From the NCBI GenBank assembly GCA_903813345.2, contig CAIIXF020000010.1:870001-882351 (forward strand): a stretch of 12,351 nucleotides of DNA. Direction: 5' to 3'. Positions 1 through 9,048 of the stretch are shown here, in pieces. The DNA comes from Owenia fusiformis. Lineage: Eukaryota > Annelida > Polychaeta > Sabellida > Oweniidae. The notes under the pieces are model-generated. The model ran no database searches. It was not told the origin of the DNA and saw only the letters and a program-made list of their open reading frames with translations. Made by a program: the position numbers and the translations under genes. Each line of letters opens with the position of its first letter. The first letter of the stretch is position 1.

Positions 1-115
1 AAATGAACCATTAGATATGAGTTGGCCTGAAGGATGGCGGAAACGTGTCACTTACGTACTTGTTGCTCCACTTACCTTTCCAATGTGGCTCACTCTACCT
101 GATGTACGGAGACCT
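1..115 (+). CDS. SLC24A1/A2-like: K+-dependent Na+/Ca2+ exchanger (NCKX), internal exon, 5' part outside window
   Basis: This exon belongs to a plasma-membrane exchanger of the SLC24 family, which moves Ca2+ and K+ out of the cell in exchange for Na+. The reading frame runs from base 2 to base 115 (38 complete codons) and continues upstream of the window. It begins with NEPLDMSWPEGWRKRVTY, the end of the large cytoplasmic loop, where vertebrate NCKX proteins have a similar EPL..WP..WRK stretch. A hydrophobic segment follows (VLVAPLTFPMWLTLP), then PDVRRP, the conserved lead-in to the second transmembrane cluster. The exon ends at a strong donor, CCT|GTAAGT, in phase 0. The ATG at 17 is an internal Met, not the start, because family homology continues upstream of it. 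The family call comes from remembered family motifs, not a search. The NCKX1/2 group fits better than NCKX3/4, because PDV and ITFLGSI-type motifs replace the PNC and ATFILAT types. Confidence 0.9.
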
Positions 116-1816
116 GTAAGTCAACACATGTATTTAATAGGGTTTATACAACACATATTCATTCACTGGGTTTATAGGGGTTGTTTTGAGTTGTCCAATT
201 CTGTGTGTCTACTCCATCCTAAACATTGGAGTGAGTGTTTATTGTAAAAGTGCTGAAATATTTTTATAGTGTATCTATATCTTCCTTTGAGTATACAGGG
301 TTCACAAAAATGCTTGAAAACATTATTGCCACAATTTACCATACTGGCATTCAATGTCCAACATCATTGCTAAGAGTAAAAAGTGATGCCACGCATTAAA
401 ACAATTTGTAAAGCTCTAAAACCTAATAATTAGGTATAAGGAACTAAAGGACTAATTGTATGAATAATTTTTTCCCAGTTCGCGAAACGATCAATAAAAT
501 GGAGATGATTTATTTATAAGGTTGAACGAGAATTCCTAGTATATTAAATACCATCTGCGTTCACGATGAGCCTGTCAGGCAAACATTTTGTGACAATATG
601 TCTCGACTAGCTATCCCATGATTGCTTGATGCACTAATATCGCTTGAAATCACCTCTGATTTGATTAATCTATATTGATCCTCGATTATCATTATTATTA
701 TCGATTATTAATAATCCTTTTTCAAATCAACTTACCTTGAAAACCAACTTGACACAGCAAAACTAAAAAAAAAAAAAAAATTAGAATTAAAAACCATTTG
801 ATGAACAAATGAGTTGTCACATATCTTCGTGATTTTAACTGATTGTGAACTTAAGCAGTATACTAGATAATTCCATTTGTAATTTTAGATGCCCTATATG
901 CATTTTCACACCAAATATTATAGCATTAATTATCTGAATATGTAATAAAACCAATAACACTCTTGGCATTTTATGGTTTTAAGATGTTATTGTATCATTC
1001 CAATTTGCGATATATTTAGCGATTTCTATGTTAAATGAATAGTGAGCCCTTAGCGAAATATAAATCCCGTAAATATAATCACTTATATTCGTAATATGGA
1101 AAACATTATTGCAATAAATATAACCCAAAAACAAAAGCCTGATGTGAGGAGGACATTTGGGAACTCTTGCCAAAAAAACACTTGAAAATGCTTAGGTTGG
1201 TGAAAAACTGCATGATTTTGAAAGAAATTTTGGCCGGGATTCGACTTCTTGACCCGCTCCCTACCCCCTGGCTTGGACTATGTAATTGCTATGTATCGAA
1301 TGGTTTTTCATAATATCAATATACATATCAATTAATAAAGATTGTATCATGGGATCTCTGGTTTCAACATTTCTGTTTGGTAGGATTGTAGTTCAGATAA
1401 TACCTTGAAAACCATTGAGCATATAATCCCAGGAAAAACCAATGTTTCATTGAACAATGATTTGCAACCAAATATTGTAATATCATGAAATTAATGATAA
1501 CTATGCCATAAATTCAGACTTAAATAGATTCCTACTGTCCAATATGAACCTTTTATTACATCTTTTTAGAATGCCATATTATCCCCATCTTGTGCTGATG
1601 CATGTTTGCATCAAGGCAGCCAGAGGCTACATACATCAAATTCAAGAAAAAAAGTGCTTAGCTGTTCAGCTTGAAATTTTCACAGATGTTAGAACAGATT
1701 AGTGCAAAGATCTGCGCGGGTTTTGGGCATGCTGGGTTATAACTTTGCAGTCATTTTGAATTTTTCATCAAAAATGTGCAATATGTTTCAATGTATGTCT
1801 TGTTTCTATGTTTCAG
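116..1816 (+). other. NCKX intron (between window exons 1 and 2)
   Basis: This is a 1701-bp phase-0 intron with donor GTAAGT at 116 and acceptor TTTCAG ending at 1816, preceded by a T-rich tract. The joined protein reads ...LPDVRRP then EKERWFPITF..., which matches the family without a gap, so no exon is missing. The content is AT-rich and non-coding: an ATT/TTA-rich patch near 686-715, an A16 run at 765-780, and one short GC-richer patch near 1231-1277. No RNA gene or conserved open frame was seen. Confidence 0.85.
765..780. repeat. A16 homopolymer run
   Basis: Sixteen consecutive A residues lie in the first intron of the window. The run could be the tail of an old retroposed sequence, but no recognisable SINE body or flanking direct repeat was found beside it, so it is called only as simple sequence. 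Confidence 0.8.
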
Positions 1817-1936
1817 GAAAAGGAGAGGTGGTTCCCAATAACATTCCTTGGCAGTATAATCTGGATCATGGGCTTCTCCTATTTGATGGTCTGGTGGGCC
1901 ACTGTTATAGGAGATACCATTGGCATTAATCCAGAG
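1817..1936 (+). CDS. SLC24A1/A2-like: NCKX exon, transmembrane segment before the alpha-2 repeat
   Basis: This exon encodes 40 codons starting EKERWFPITFLG. It contains one long hydrophobic helix (about SIIWIMGFSYLMVWWATVIG) and ends GDTIGINPE. The SYLMVWWA core and the following (D/E)TIGI are hallmark residues of the NCKX1/2 group just before the alpha-2 repeat. The acceptor is TTTCAG at 1811-1816. The donor is GAG|GTATTT, which lacks the usual G at +5 and is therefore weak. The exon is exactly 120 bp and phase 0 at both ends, so skipping it would keep the frame but remove a membrane helix. Translation of the bases before 1817 yields a few extra in-frame residues (MFQ), but these fall in the acceptor tract and are not coding. 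Confidence 0.92.
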
Positions 1937-2594
1937 GTATTTATCTTCCTTGTCTCTTTCTCCAGAGAAGTCTTACAAAACGTCATGTGGATTCAACATC
2001 ATTTTGTGTGAAGATGACGGGGGGGGGGCAATGAAATGAATCAGCTTGAAATGAATCTTATATTCAATGTGAAGAGGGGGGCCAATTTCAGCTTGTAATG
2101 CTTCTGGAGTTAGGCCTTTCACATCATCATAAACTACATACCATCTGTACATGTATATCGTCTATTTTATATTTCAAAAATAAATTCAGCAACACCTTGA
2201 ATGCTTAAGAGGCCATTGCTTCTTTGAGCTATCTCAATTTTAGGGTGTGGATATTTATAAGAATATGTATCAGCTTAGACCCATCATGAATTGAGAGTCA
2301 TGTCACACAGACATCATCCCTTTGTTAATACCGGATAGTATATACATTACTCATATTTGACCCTGATTTAAAGTTTTTAAGCACAGCTTATATTAAAATC
2401 AGTTGACCTGTTCTAATTACCTTCACCACCCTATGCAAACAGCGCCTGCAATAAACCCTTGGTGCAGATGATTAAGAACTCGGTGTGGAGCCAACAGCCA
2501 ATTTTGAATTTGAATTGATCATTCCCATCAATGAATTTAAACACTGAGTATCATTGTAAAATTGTTAATTATTAATATGATTCTTGTTACCTAG
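1937..2594 (+). other. NCKX intron (between window exons 2 and 3)
   Basis: This is a 658-bp phase-0 intron. The donor GTATTT is non-ideal; the acceptor is TTACCTAG ending at 2594, with a TTAAT-type branch-like sequence a short way upstream. It contains a G10 run at 2019-2028 and a related G6 segment at 2076-2081, described separately. No other structure was noticed. Confidence 0.85.
2006..2105. repeat. Degenerate G-rich direct repeat in intron
   Basis: Two similar segments lie about 60-70 bp apart. Each has GTGAAGA, then a G run (G10 at 2019-2028; G6 at 2076-2081), then C(C)AAT and TCAGCTTG.AATG. They look like a decayed local duplication. The G10 run is also a place where read or assembly length errors are likely. 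Confidence 0.5.
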
Positions 2595-2731
2595 GTGATG
2601 GGTATAACATTCCTAGCTGCAGGAACATCTATCCCAGATTTGATCACTAGTGTCATAGTGGCCAAGAAGGGCTTTGGTGATATGGCCGTCTCCAGTTCAG
2701 TTGGTAGCAATATATTTGACGTCACCGTTGG
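2595..2731 (+). CDS. SLC24A1/A2-like: NCKX exon encoding the alpha-2 ion-binding repeat
   Basis: This exon holds the second alpha repeat, the most conserved part of the exchanger and half of its ion-binding pocket. It reads [19 protein letters not shown], then a linker [12 protein letters not shown], then [15 protein letters not shown]. The acidic residue of SIPDL and the Asp of SNIFD are 27 residues apart. That is the spacing of Asp548 and Asp575 in human NCKX2, where the former is needed for transport and the latter for K+ dependence. Both are present, so the site looks functional and K+-coupled. The exon begins after CTAG at 2591-2594 (phase 0) and ends in phase 2 at GTTGG|GTAAGT, a strong donor. 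The last Gly codon is split with the next exon. Confidence 0.95.
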
Positions 2732-4850
2732 GTAAGTTCCCATACAGACACATGACTTGTTAACTTCAGGCAATCAAGTATGAATAAAAGTGAAACTTGT
2801 TAATTAGCATAGCTCTGAAAATAACCTTGGTAAGTAGAGCACCTCCAAGGTGTCAATGGTGTTCCACTTACACAGGTTTTACAATATGCTCTTTTTAAGT
2901 ATGTGTGTTCATTATTTCGAAATTCTGTAATTAATTGAAATCAATGGTACTTACATGTATTTGATCAGAATTTGAACATTTATTGGGGAATCATGGTTTG
3001 TCTTAACGGCAAATGTCATATGACAACTTCAAACAAAAGCACATGTATTTTATCACTTATTGGGGAATAAAAGCACATGTATGTTATTTCTGATTTAGCA
3101 TGGAATGCTGCATAGAACAGAACTGTGTAGAATGTTCCGTTCTTATATAAAAGGAATAAATATTACAAAGATGTCAAACTGACAAATCCAAATCGGCCAT
3201 CCATGATCGTAAATAAATCAGTTGTGACTCTCAAAAGGAAGCATTTATTATTACGTTAAAAGTGTGTACTCATGAAGAACAAAAAGCTTTTACTTTTCTG
3301 AATAATTCAATATGATGGTATGATCTAATGTCAATAAAAACGAGACAATTGATCCAATAGATCAACATTCTGGGGTTACCATGATAGCAAAATAACAAAC
3401 TGGAAATAGAATCTGTTTTTCCAAACTTGATTTCTGACAGACTTCAAGAAAGGAAGCATAGTTATACTATAACCTGTCTTGTGTCATATCTCATGTCATA
3501 TCATATCAAATATATTATTTAAATGAATGAAAAAAAAACAATTTTTATGTATATGATATGTCATTGATTTTGTTTATGATGTACATGTACCCTGTCTCTT
3601 CAATTGACTCAAACATATCAACGATAATGTGTCAAAATTCATTTTTAATGAATAACTTATCAGGAAAATATATTTTATTGTTTTACAATACCTATTCATA
3701 ACCTTCCCTCGGGAAAATTTGTGTTCTAGAGATATCAACTATCTTTTGTGTTTTTCTGACATCAGAGAATGTTTTATAAGTTTTTGTGGGATATGAGGGG
3801 AAAGGGTCATTTACTTTTCCTTTAGTCTTGTTTGTTATTGATAATTCACAAAGAGAATATTTCAATTTCATTTCAGGTATTACATATTTTTCAAAACAAA
3901 AGCTGATTGTATTATTTGACAGGAAAGACGTATTGACCACATATTCCAATTCATTGTGAATCTTGAATTGATTTCCTTTATGCTGATAGCCATAAACAAA
4001 AATATAATCTCATGTCAGTGGACCTTCACTTGAACTATAAGTAACCACTTACATGTATCTGTCAGCACTAGGTTAAGATCAGGAAAATTCCTGTTTTTGG
4101 TAAAATTTGCCTAAAAGTCTTCGAGGAAATATATAAATAAATAATAATAAATGTTAAATTAATTGAAATTGGTTCTCAATCATCCATAGCCGTTACATTT
4201 GATTGGTTATTTAATGAATTCCAGTGTACCAGTGTTGAGTGCTCTGAATTGATCCACAGCCATTAAATGCATCATGTAAGAGTTGGACTCAATTCTTTCA
4301 AAAGAAAGGAACTGGAAGTGAATCACCATGGGAACAGACCTTTCTTATGGAAATATCCCAAGCCTTTCTCCATATCAAATGGGATTGTTATGTTTCTTAT
4401 AAACTTTCTTATCGGAGGTGACCATCCAGGGATTTTCTCTAAGATTTATCTTCATCGACTATGCTTCATTTAATCGTGCGTCTAGGTTATACTCCATAAC
4501 GCTATTGACATTTTTAACAAAGGAAACTGCTTCGTTAACTGTGATATTAATCAGGGATAGCTTTTATATAGAATTAAAATCTGCCATTTGTAAAGTATGA
4601 ATTCCAGTTATAATTATTAAAAGTGTCCATGTTGATTTTGAAGTGGTTATAAATGTTTTATTTGATTACTTGTCATGAAAACAGTTGATCGATGATTGTT
4701 TATAAGAATGCTGTTTTCTCATGCGTTTCTGAGTTTTATAATTATCGTTTCTATAGAAACAATGTCCTTATAATATATTAATGCACAGGATCTGATTGAA
4801 TTGGTCAGAAATTGAGACCATGCGCATGCTTTGATTATTATTTTACATTT

Positions 4851-4948
4851 TAAAAATTGTGTGCTGAGAAAACTTGCTGAAAACACATACTGAGAAATTT
4901 TTTGTTTTACATTTGTTCATTCCTCAATTTCTCAGCACTCAATTTTTA
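4851..4948. repeat. Inverted repeat able to form a 21-bp hairpin stem
   Basis: Arms 4851-4871 and 4928-4948 are complementary at 20 of 21 positions (core GTGCTGAGAA against TTCTCAGCAC), with a 56-base spacer. A third partial copy, CTGAGAAATT, sits inside the spacer near 4890. The arm pairing is visible directly. Whether it is a MITE remnant, a hairpin RNA or chance is unknown. Confidence 0.65.
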
Positions 4949-5565
4949 TGTCTGTACCACTAAAAGTCGTGACATATTTTTATGGCTACCATTTTTTGGG
5001 ATGCATATTTGAACTTGATATGGGCATGTGTATTCCATAAGTTTTGCCACTTGAATTATTCAGTTGATAGCATATCAAAGTCTGTCTATGTTTGAATCTG
5101 TATTTAATTCCTTTATTGAAATAGTTTGGAAATATATTGATGAGTTTTTTTGTTATTCATTCTGATATCTACTCCAAAAGGTGATTTCCAGTTGCCAAAT
5201 TTATGGAGGGGGGTGTATCTATTGTAATACTATTCTAACTGGTGACATTTTGCCCCTTCAATGCTTTGTATTGTCTTTTTTGTATCACAAATAAAATAGG
5301 ATTTCAGATTCTTTGTTCAGACTTTAAGTACCCAATAAGTGCACCTTTATTATCTGATTATCAGTTTAACATGGAGATGATAAATAGAAACGTTACGTCA
5401 CGCATCAACCAACAATAGAACCTTAAGAGAATACAAAAGACAAAACAATAGCCATTGTACTATAAGAAGTATAAAGGAGGAGAGTTGAGTACAATTCAAT
5501 ATGTCAAATAATCCCACTAATTTGCAATAAAGACACTGATCTGGTAATATTTGTCTAAGATTTCC

Positions 5566-6328
5566 TGGATAATTGTAAAAAGAATTATGATATCAAGTTA
5601 CTTAAACCAGACGCAAGTCTTATATTCATGCACGCTATTTGAAGATTACAAAATTCTCAAGTAAATTTTATTGTTCTCTGGGCTTCTTAAATGCTTCAAT
5701 TATTAGTCAGATTATATCGTGATAAACCATGACATGTCAGTTCATTCAGACCACTATGATGAGACAAAAATAGTGTAAGAGTGTAAAAATGCTGAGAATA
5801 AAGGAAACTGATTTGCATTAATTCATGAGGGGATGTGAAAATGGAGTTTTTAATGTGCACTATTTTTTTGGGTGTTTATGTACCCATTTCAACGAGAGGA
5901 AACATGGTGAAAAATTGTTTATTTATACATTGAAATAGCATAAGATAATAGCATGGATAATTGTAAAAAGAATTATGATATCAAGTTACTTAAACCAGAC
6001 AAAATCTTATATTCGTGCACGCTATTTGAAGATTACAAAATTCTCAAGTAAATTTTATTGTTCTCTGGGCTTCTTAAATGCTTCAATTATTAGTCAGATT
6101 ATATCGTGATAAACCATGACATGTCAGTTCATTCAGACCACTATGATGAGACAAAAATAGTGTAAGAGTGTAAAAATGCTGAGAATAAAGGAAACTGATT
6201 TGCATTAATTCATGAGGGGATGTGAAAATGGAGTTTTTAATGTGCACTATTTTTTTGGGTGTTTATGTACCCATTTCAACGAGAGGAAACATGGTGAAAA
6301 ATTGTTTATTTATACATTGAAATAGCAT
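5566..6328. repeat. Tandem segmental duplication, about 376 bp x 2
   Basis: Copy 1 spans 5566-5941 and copy 2 spans 5954-6328, in direct orientation with a 12-bp spacer (AAGATAATAGCA). By eye they are identical except for a small cluster of changes near the start (CCAGACGCAAGTCTT against CCAGACAAAATCTT) and ATTCATG against ATTCGTG, with a net one-base indel. The end of copy 1 and the spacer share the word AATAGCA, which fits a slippage or microhomology junction. Neither copy contains a credible coding frame. It lies wholly inside the long exchanger intron. A real recent duplication and a false haplotype duplication in the assembly are both possible. Confidence 0.95.
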
Positions 6329-6639
6329 TTTATATTGAATATCGTTATTGAGTCTCCAATTGTTCATATCTTAAGGGGCTTTATCCTGCTTTCGGCATTA
6401 AATATATATTCAATAACATACTTTTTAGTGGAAGGTGAGAGGCCAATTCGTTAAAAAACAAAAATTCCTTTTCAGGGAATATTTTATTCGATACCGATCT
6501 TGTAATATTCTATTCTATTGTTATTCACCCATATTGATGATACACTTTGGATTGATTTTTGATTTGCTTACGATTAGATTTTAAACCCACGCTTGATCAA
6601 TTCACAGAATGTCAGGTTTACGTAATATAGGGGTCATTT

Positions 6640-6689
6640 CAAAATGCCTCATTTTGTCATCTTTTTGGCTAATAAAACAGTTTTATTAG
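6640..6689. repeat. Two adjacent small perfect hairpin sequences
   Basis: CAAAATG-CCT-CATTTTG (6640-6656) and CTAATAAAAC-A-GTTTTATTAG (6669-6689) are perfect inverted repeats with 7-bp and 10-bp stems, 12 bases apart. Both are AT-rich, so they may be chance in this base composition. Confidence 0.5.
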
Positions 6690-7205
6690 TTTTCTTGATT
6701 TCTCATGAAAATAAAGATTATAAGAATCATGCAATTGTAAGCTTAGCAATATCCTTTAAGAGTTTATATTAATCTATATGTCTAGTAACATCCTTTAACA
6801 TTATCCTACTTTTTTCAATAAATTGAATTATGGAACCTATTTTCCTTAATTATGGATTGGTTCGAGACTACATCCTTATATTGAGTTATTTAAGGGAATT
6901 GCATATTTAGGTGTCAAAATAAATCACAAAAGATTGTTCCAGGGAAAATACTTAATGAACTTGACAAAAATGGAATATGGATGTAAACAGTTACTGAGGT
7001 CATAAATAAAGCAAGTGGTAGCTGCGATTGGATTAAATCGCTGGCGAGTTATGAGACAAATATGGTGGTAAAGAGAAAGCTAGTGCACATTTTAGCGTGA
7101 ATGATTATAGTGACACATTATTTTCCTTCATGAGAATATGATAATGTGAAAAACAACTTTGGGATATATATATATTTAACCATTTTCTTGCTTCATGTGT
7201 TGCAG

Positions 7206-7455
7206 GTTGCCGTTCCCATGGCTGCTATGGTACGCCATCTATCAGAGGCCATCAATCAATGTGGACAGCGATGGTCTCTTCTGCTCCATCGTTCTTCTCT
7301 TCCTGATGCTTATACTCGTCATTACTGCCATCGCCATCTTCAAATGGCAGATGTCCAAGGCTCTTGGGGCATCCATGTTCGTTCTCTATGTAGTTTTCCT
7401 AACTATAAGCTTGTTACTGCTGGCCAACATCATTCCCTGTCTATTATCACCCTAG
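7206..7455 (+). CDS. SLC24A1/A2-like: NCKX terminal coding exon with stop codon
   Basis: This is the last coding exon. Its first base completes the split Gly codon, then it reads LPFPWLLWYAIYQ, the end of the alpha-2 helix and the conserved PWLL. A short exposed loop follows (RPSINVDSDG), then two hydrophobic helices: about GLFCSIVLLFLMLILVITA and, after the basic loop FKWQMSKALG, ASMFVLYVVFLTISLLLLAN. The protein ends IIPCLLSP and stops at TAG (7453-7455). The short tail after the last helix matches the usual NCKX C-terminus in length and character, including the I-I-x-C stretch. The acceptor is TGTTGCAG with a T-rich tract. An overlapping open frame at 7146-7553 is a shadow. With the three upstream exons it gives about 206 residues of the exchanger. 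Confidence 0.93.
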
Positions 7456-7587
7456 ATATTTACGGAGACCAGACAGGTGAGACAAAAACTGTTAATAGCC
7501 CCAGGTACATGGGACTCAAGTACTTGGGACTCAACAGTCAAATGCCTGATTGATCTAAACATCAGGATTTCATAAATATGCAGTAAT

Positions 7588-7850
7588 GAACCCAAGAATG
7601 ACTACTAGAGAGGTGCAGAATCCTAGAATGACCTGGATTAAGCCTGGACTCCCGAGGATATGCTTAGACATCCTAGAATAGGTCTGCCCATCCTAGAATA
7701 GGCGAAGGCTTTCAAGATTAAGTCTGAATGCTCTAGAATATGCCTAGACATCCTGAAATAGGCCTGCATGTCATACAATAGGCCTTGATATCACAGATGC
7801 GACCCATGACCCCCTAGATGAGGCTATATTTCCAGAGATTGGGTATATAT
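7588..7850. repeat. Degenerate minisatellite, about 20-bp units
   Basis: About ten diverged head-to-tail units follow a pattern close to ATCCTAGAATAGGCCTGC. The clearest copies are CATCCTAGAATAGGTCTGCC (from 7669), CATCCTAGAATAGGCGAAGG (from 7689), CTCTAGAATATGCCTAGACA (from 7731) and ATCCTGAAATAGGCCTGCAT (from 7751). Flanking units become steadily less similar. The array starts about 130 bp after the exchanger stop codon, so it may lie in the mature 3' UTR. Unit length varies from about 18 to 24 bp. Confidence 0.8.
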
Positions 7851-8361
7851 GCGATAAAATTGTCAGTTGCCATAATTACTGGATTCCTAAATGTGAGACC
7901 ACATATCAATTTGGTGCGGTGAAACAATGTTAGTAAAGTGAAAGTTGGAACAGTAATACAAATACCATGCACACAAAACCGGTGATGAAGTTGCTACGAC
8001 AACTACTATGAGTAGCGATGACAACATTAACACAGTAAAGGCATCATTTGAAAACCGAATGTTCACAACTTTGACCAGAGAAGAGTAAGATTTTGTGACT
8101 ATTGAAATGGAGAAATCCATGAGCAAGAAGACGTGAAACATATGAGCCTACAGAAACAAGACATATTAGCTCATTCACCAACTCAATCTGGGGTTCATTT
8201 TGGGTATGATCGTAACTTACGATTCCAAGAAAACCATTGTCTACTTTTTGACAAACACGTAATTTACGACAATTCCAAAAACAGACCCTGCATGGATAGA
8301 ACTTAATTTTATTGAAGTTTGTTACAGAGTAACAATGACTCGTTTATTTATTCAAAACCTA

Positions 8362-8419
8362 TGATGTAACAATGAGTAGTTTTGTTAATGTGATCTAACA
8401 ACGAGTAGTTTTGTTAATG
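8362..8419. repeat. 29-bp tandem doublet
   Basis: Two head-to-tail 29-bp copies (8362-8390 and 8391-8419) differ at two positions (TGATGTAACAATGAG against TGATCTAACAACGAG). A weaker third relative (GTAACAATGACTCGTTT) lies just upstream near 8328. This is simple local duplication. Confidence 0.85.
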
Positions 8420-8714
8420 GCTCTTTCATAAGATCATAATTTATAGATCATCTGCTCTGAGACCTTTGAGGGCTTATTGGTATTAAATTGCATCATGTAC
8501 AACGTACCTGGTTGGCGTAATGATAGACCATGTCTCAAGAGAAATATACTAGAGTGGTTTGATTTGTTAAAAATCTCTTTTCGAGAAATTGTGTTACTGA
8601 GAAATTAACAAATGGCATGTAAAATGTTAAATGTTTGAAATTAGCAAGTTTTATAAATGCAATTATTGGGAGCATTTTTCCATGCGTTTTAGAAAAATTG
8701 CATAAAAAGAAAGG

Positions 8715-8738
8715 GTATTGATATTGGTATTGGTATTG
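8715..8738. repeat. Short (RTATTG)4 hexanucleotide repeat
   Basis: Four consecutive copies of GTATTG or ATATTG form a small microsatellite. The ORF it creates on the minus strand (a YQYQYQY stretch) is a product of the repeat and not evidence of a gene. Confidence 0.85.
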
Positions 8739-8993
8739 ATTAAATGGCAATTATGGTTATGTCAAAAGAATCTATCTCAAAGGGGCATTGAACTCTCAAG
8801 AATTGTAACTTTTATAACGAAGATCTGATACAATCTCATGTACATACAGGCATACATGTATACTACTAGTATAATTTGTCTGGAGTGCTTTTGAGGAATT
8901 TTTGAATCTTCATATCTTGACTTGTTATTATGTCGCATTTATCACCGTTTTTAAGTACGCAATCGTTTACATCTCCCCAGGAAATTATAGCAA

Positions 8994-9003
8994 ATATTGT
9001 GCT
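8994..9003. other. Possible target-site duplication, copy at LINE 3' side
   Basis: ATATTGTGCT occurs here, five bases outside the A-rich tail of the LINE, and again at 11943-11952 beyond the 5' side of the LINE frame. Two copies flanking a retrotransposon are what target-primed insertion leaves. The match is only 10 bp and not flush with the tail, so chance cannot be excluded. Confidence 0.35.
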
Positions 9004-9042
9004 TTGCTATTTTTTATTTTTTATTTATTTATTGGAAACACT

Positions 9043-9048
9043 TTTATT
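9043..9048 (-). promoter_or_regulatory. Candidate poly(A) signal of the LINE
   Basis: On the minus strand the sequence reads AATAAA, about 100 bases after the LINE stop codon and just before the A-rich tail. Further AATAAA words lie within the tail itself (complement of about 9022-9033), so which one is used, if any, is not decided. Confidence 0.5.

Larger units (their letters stand above)
2732..7205 (+). other. Long NCKX intron (between window exons 3 and 4)
   Basis: This is a 4474-bp intron with donor GTAAGT at 2732 and acceptor TGTTGCAG ending at 7205. Joining phase 2 to the next exon gives ...DVTVG-LPFPWLL..., colinear with the family, so no coding exon is expected inside. The content is AT-rich. 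It includes short dispersed repeats near 2980-3082 (AAAAGCACATGTAT at 3034-3047 and again at 3069-3082), an inverted repeat at 4851-4948, and the tandem duplication 5566-6328. Small palindromes lie at 4747-4760 and 6640-6689. Short open frames on both strands show no family resemblance and are taken as chance. Confidence 0.85.
7456..9008. other. NCKX 3' UTR and/or downstream intergenic region
   Basis: No credible gene was seen on either strand. Directly after the stop there is a strong splice-donor-like CAG|GTGAGA at 7474-7482. A decayed minisatellite (about 7588-7850), a 29-bp doublet (8362-8419) and a hexanucleotide run (8715-8738) follow. I saw no canonical plus-strand AATAAA close to the stop; only variants such as CATAAA (near 7571) and GATAAA (near 7853) are present, so the transcript end cannot be placed. 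The 84-residue minus-strand frame at 7887-8141 has no recognisable family features. Confidence 0.6.

Noticed and set aside
1229-1277. GC-richer patch with GGATTCGA (1237-1244), resembling a tRNA-type B box, as in a tRNA-derived SINE
   Set aside because: No matching A box at the proper distance and no SINE tail or flanking repeat were found; the motif alone is too short.
3692-3949. 85-codon minus-strand frame in the long NCKX intron
   Set aside because: No domain, signal or membrane feature was recognised; length and composition fit chance in AT-rich DNA.
7146-7553. Open frame of 135 codons overlapping the NCKX terminal exon in another frame
   Set aside because: It is a shadow: the overlapping frame carries the conserved NCKX helices, a clean acceptor phase and the expected C-terminus, while this frame has no family features and starts inside the intron.
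7588-7850. CRISPR-like array
   Set aside because: The units are contiguous and diverged with no unique spacers between constant repeats, and the setting is an animal gene; it is a minisatellite.
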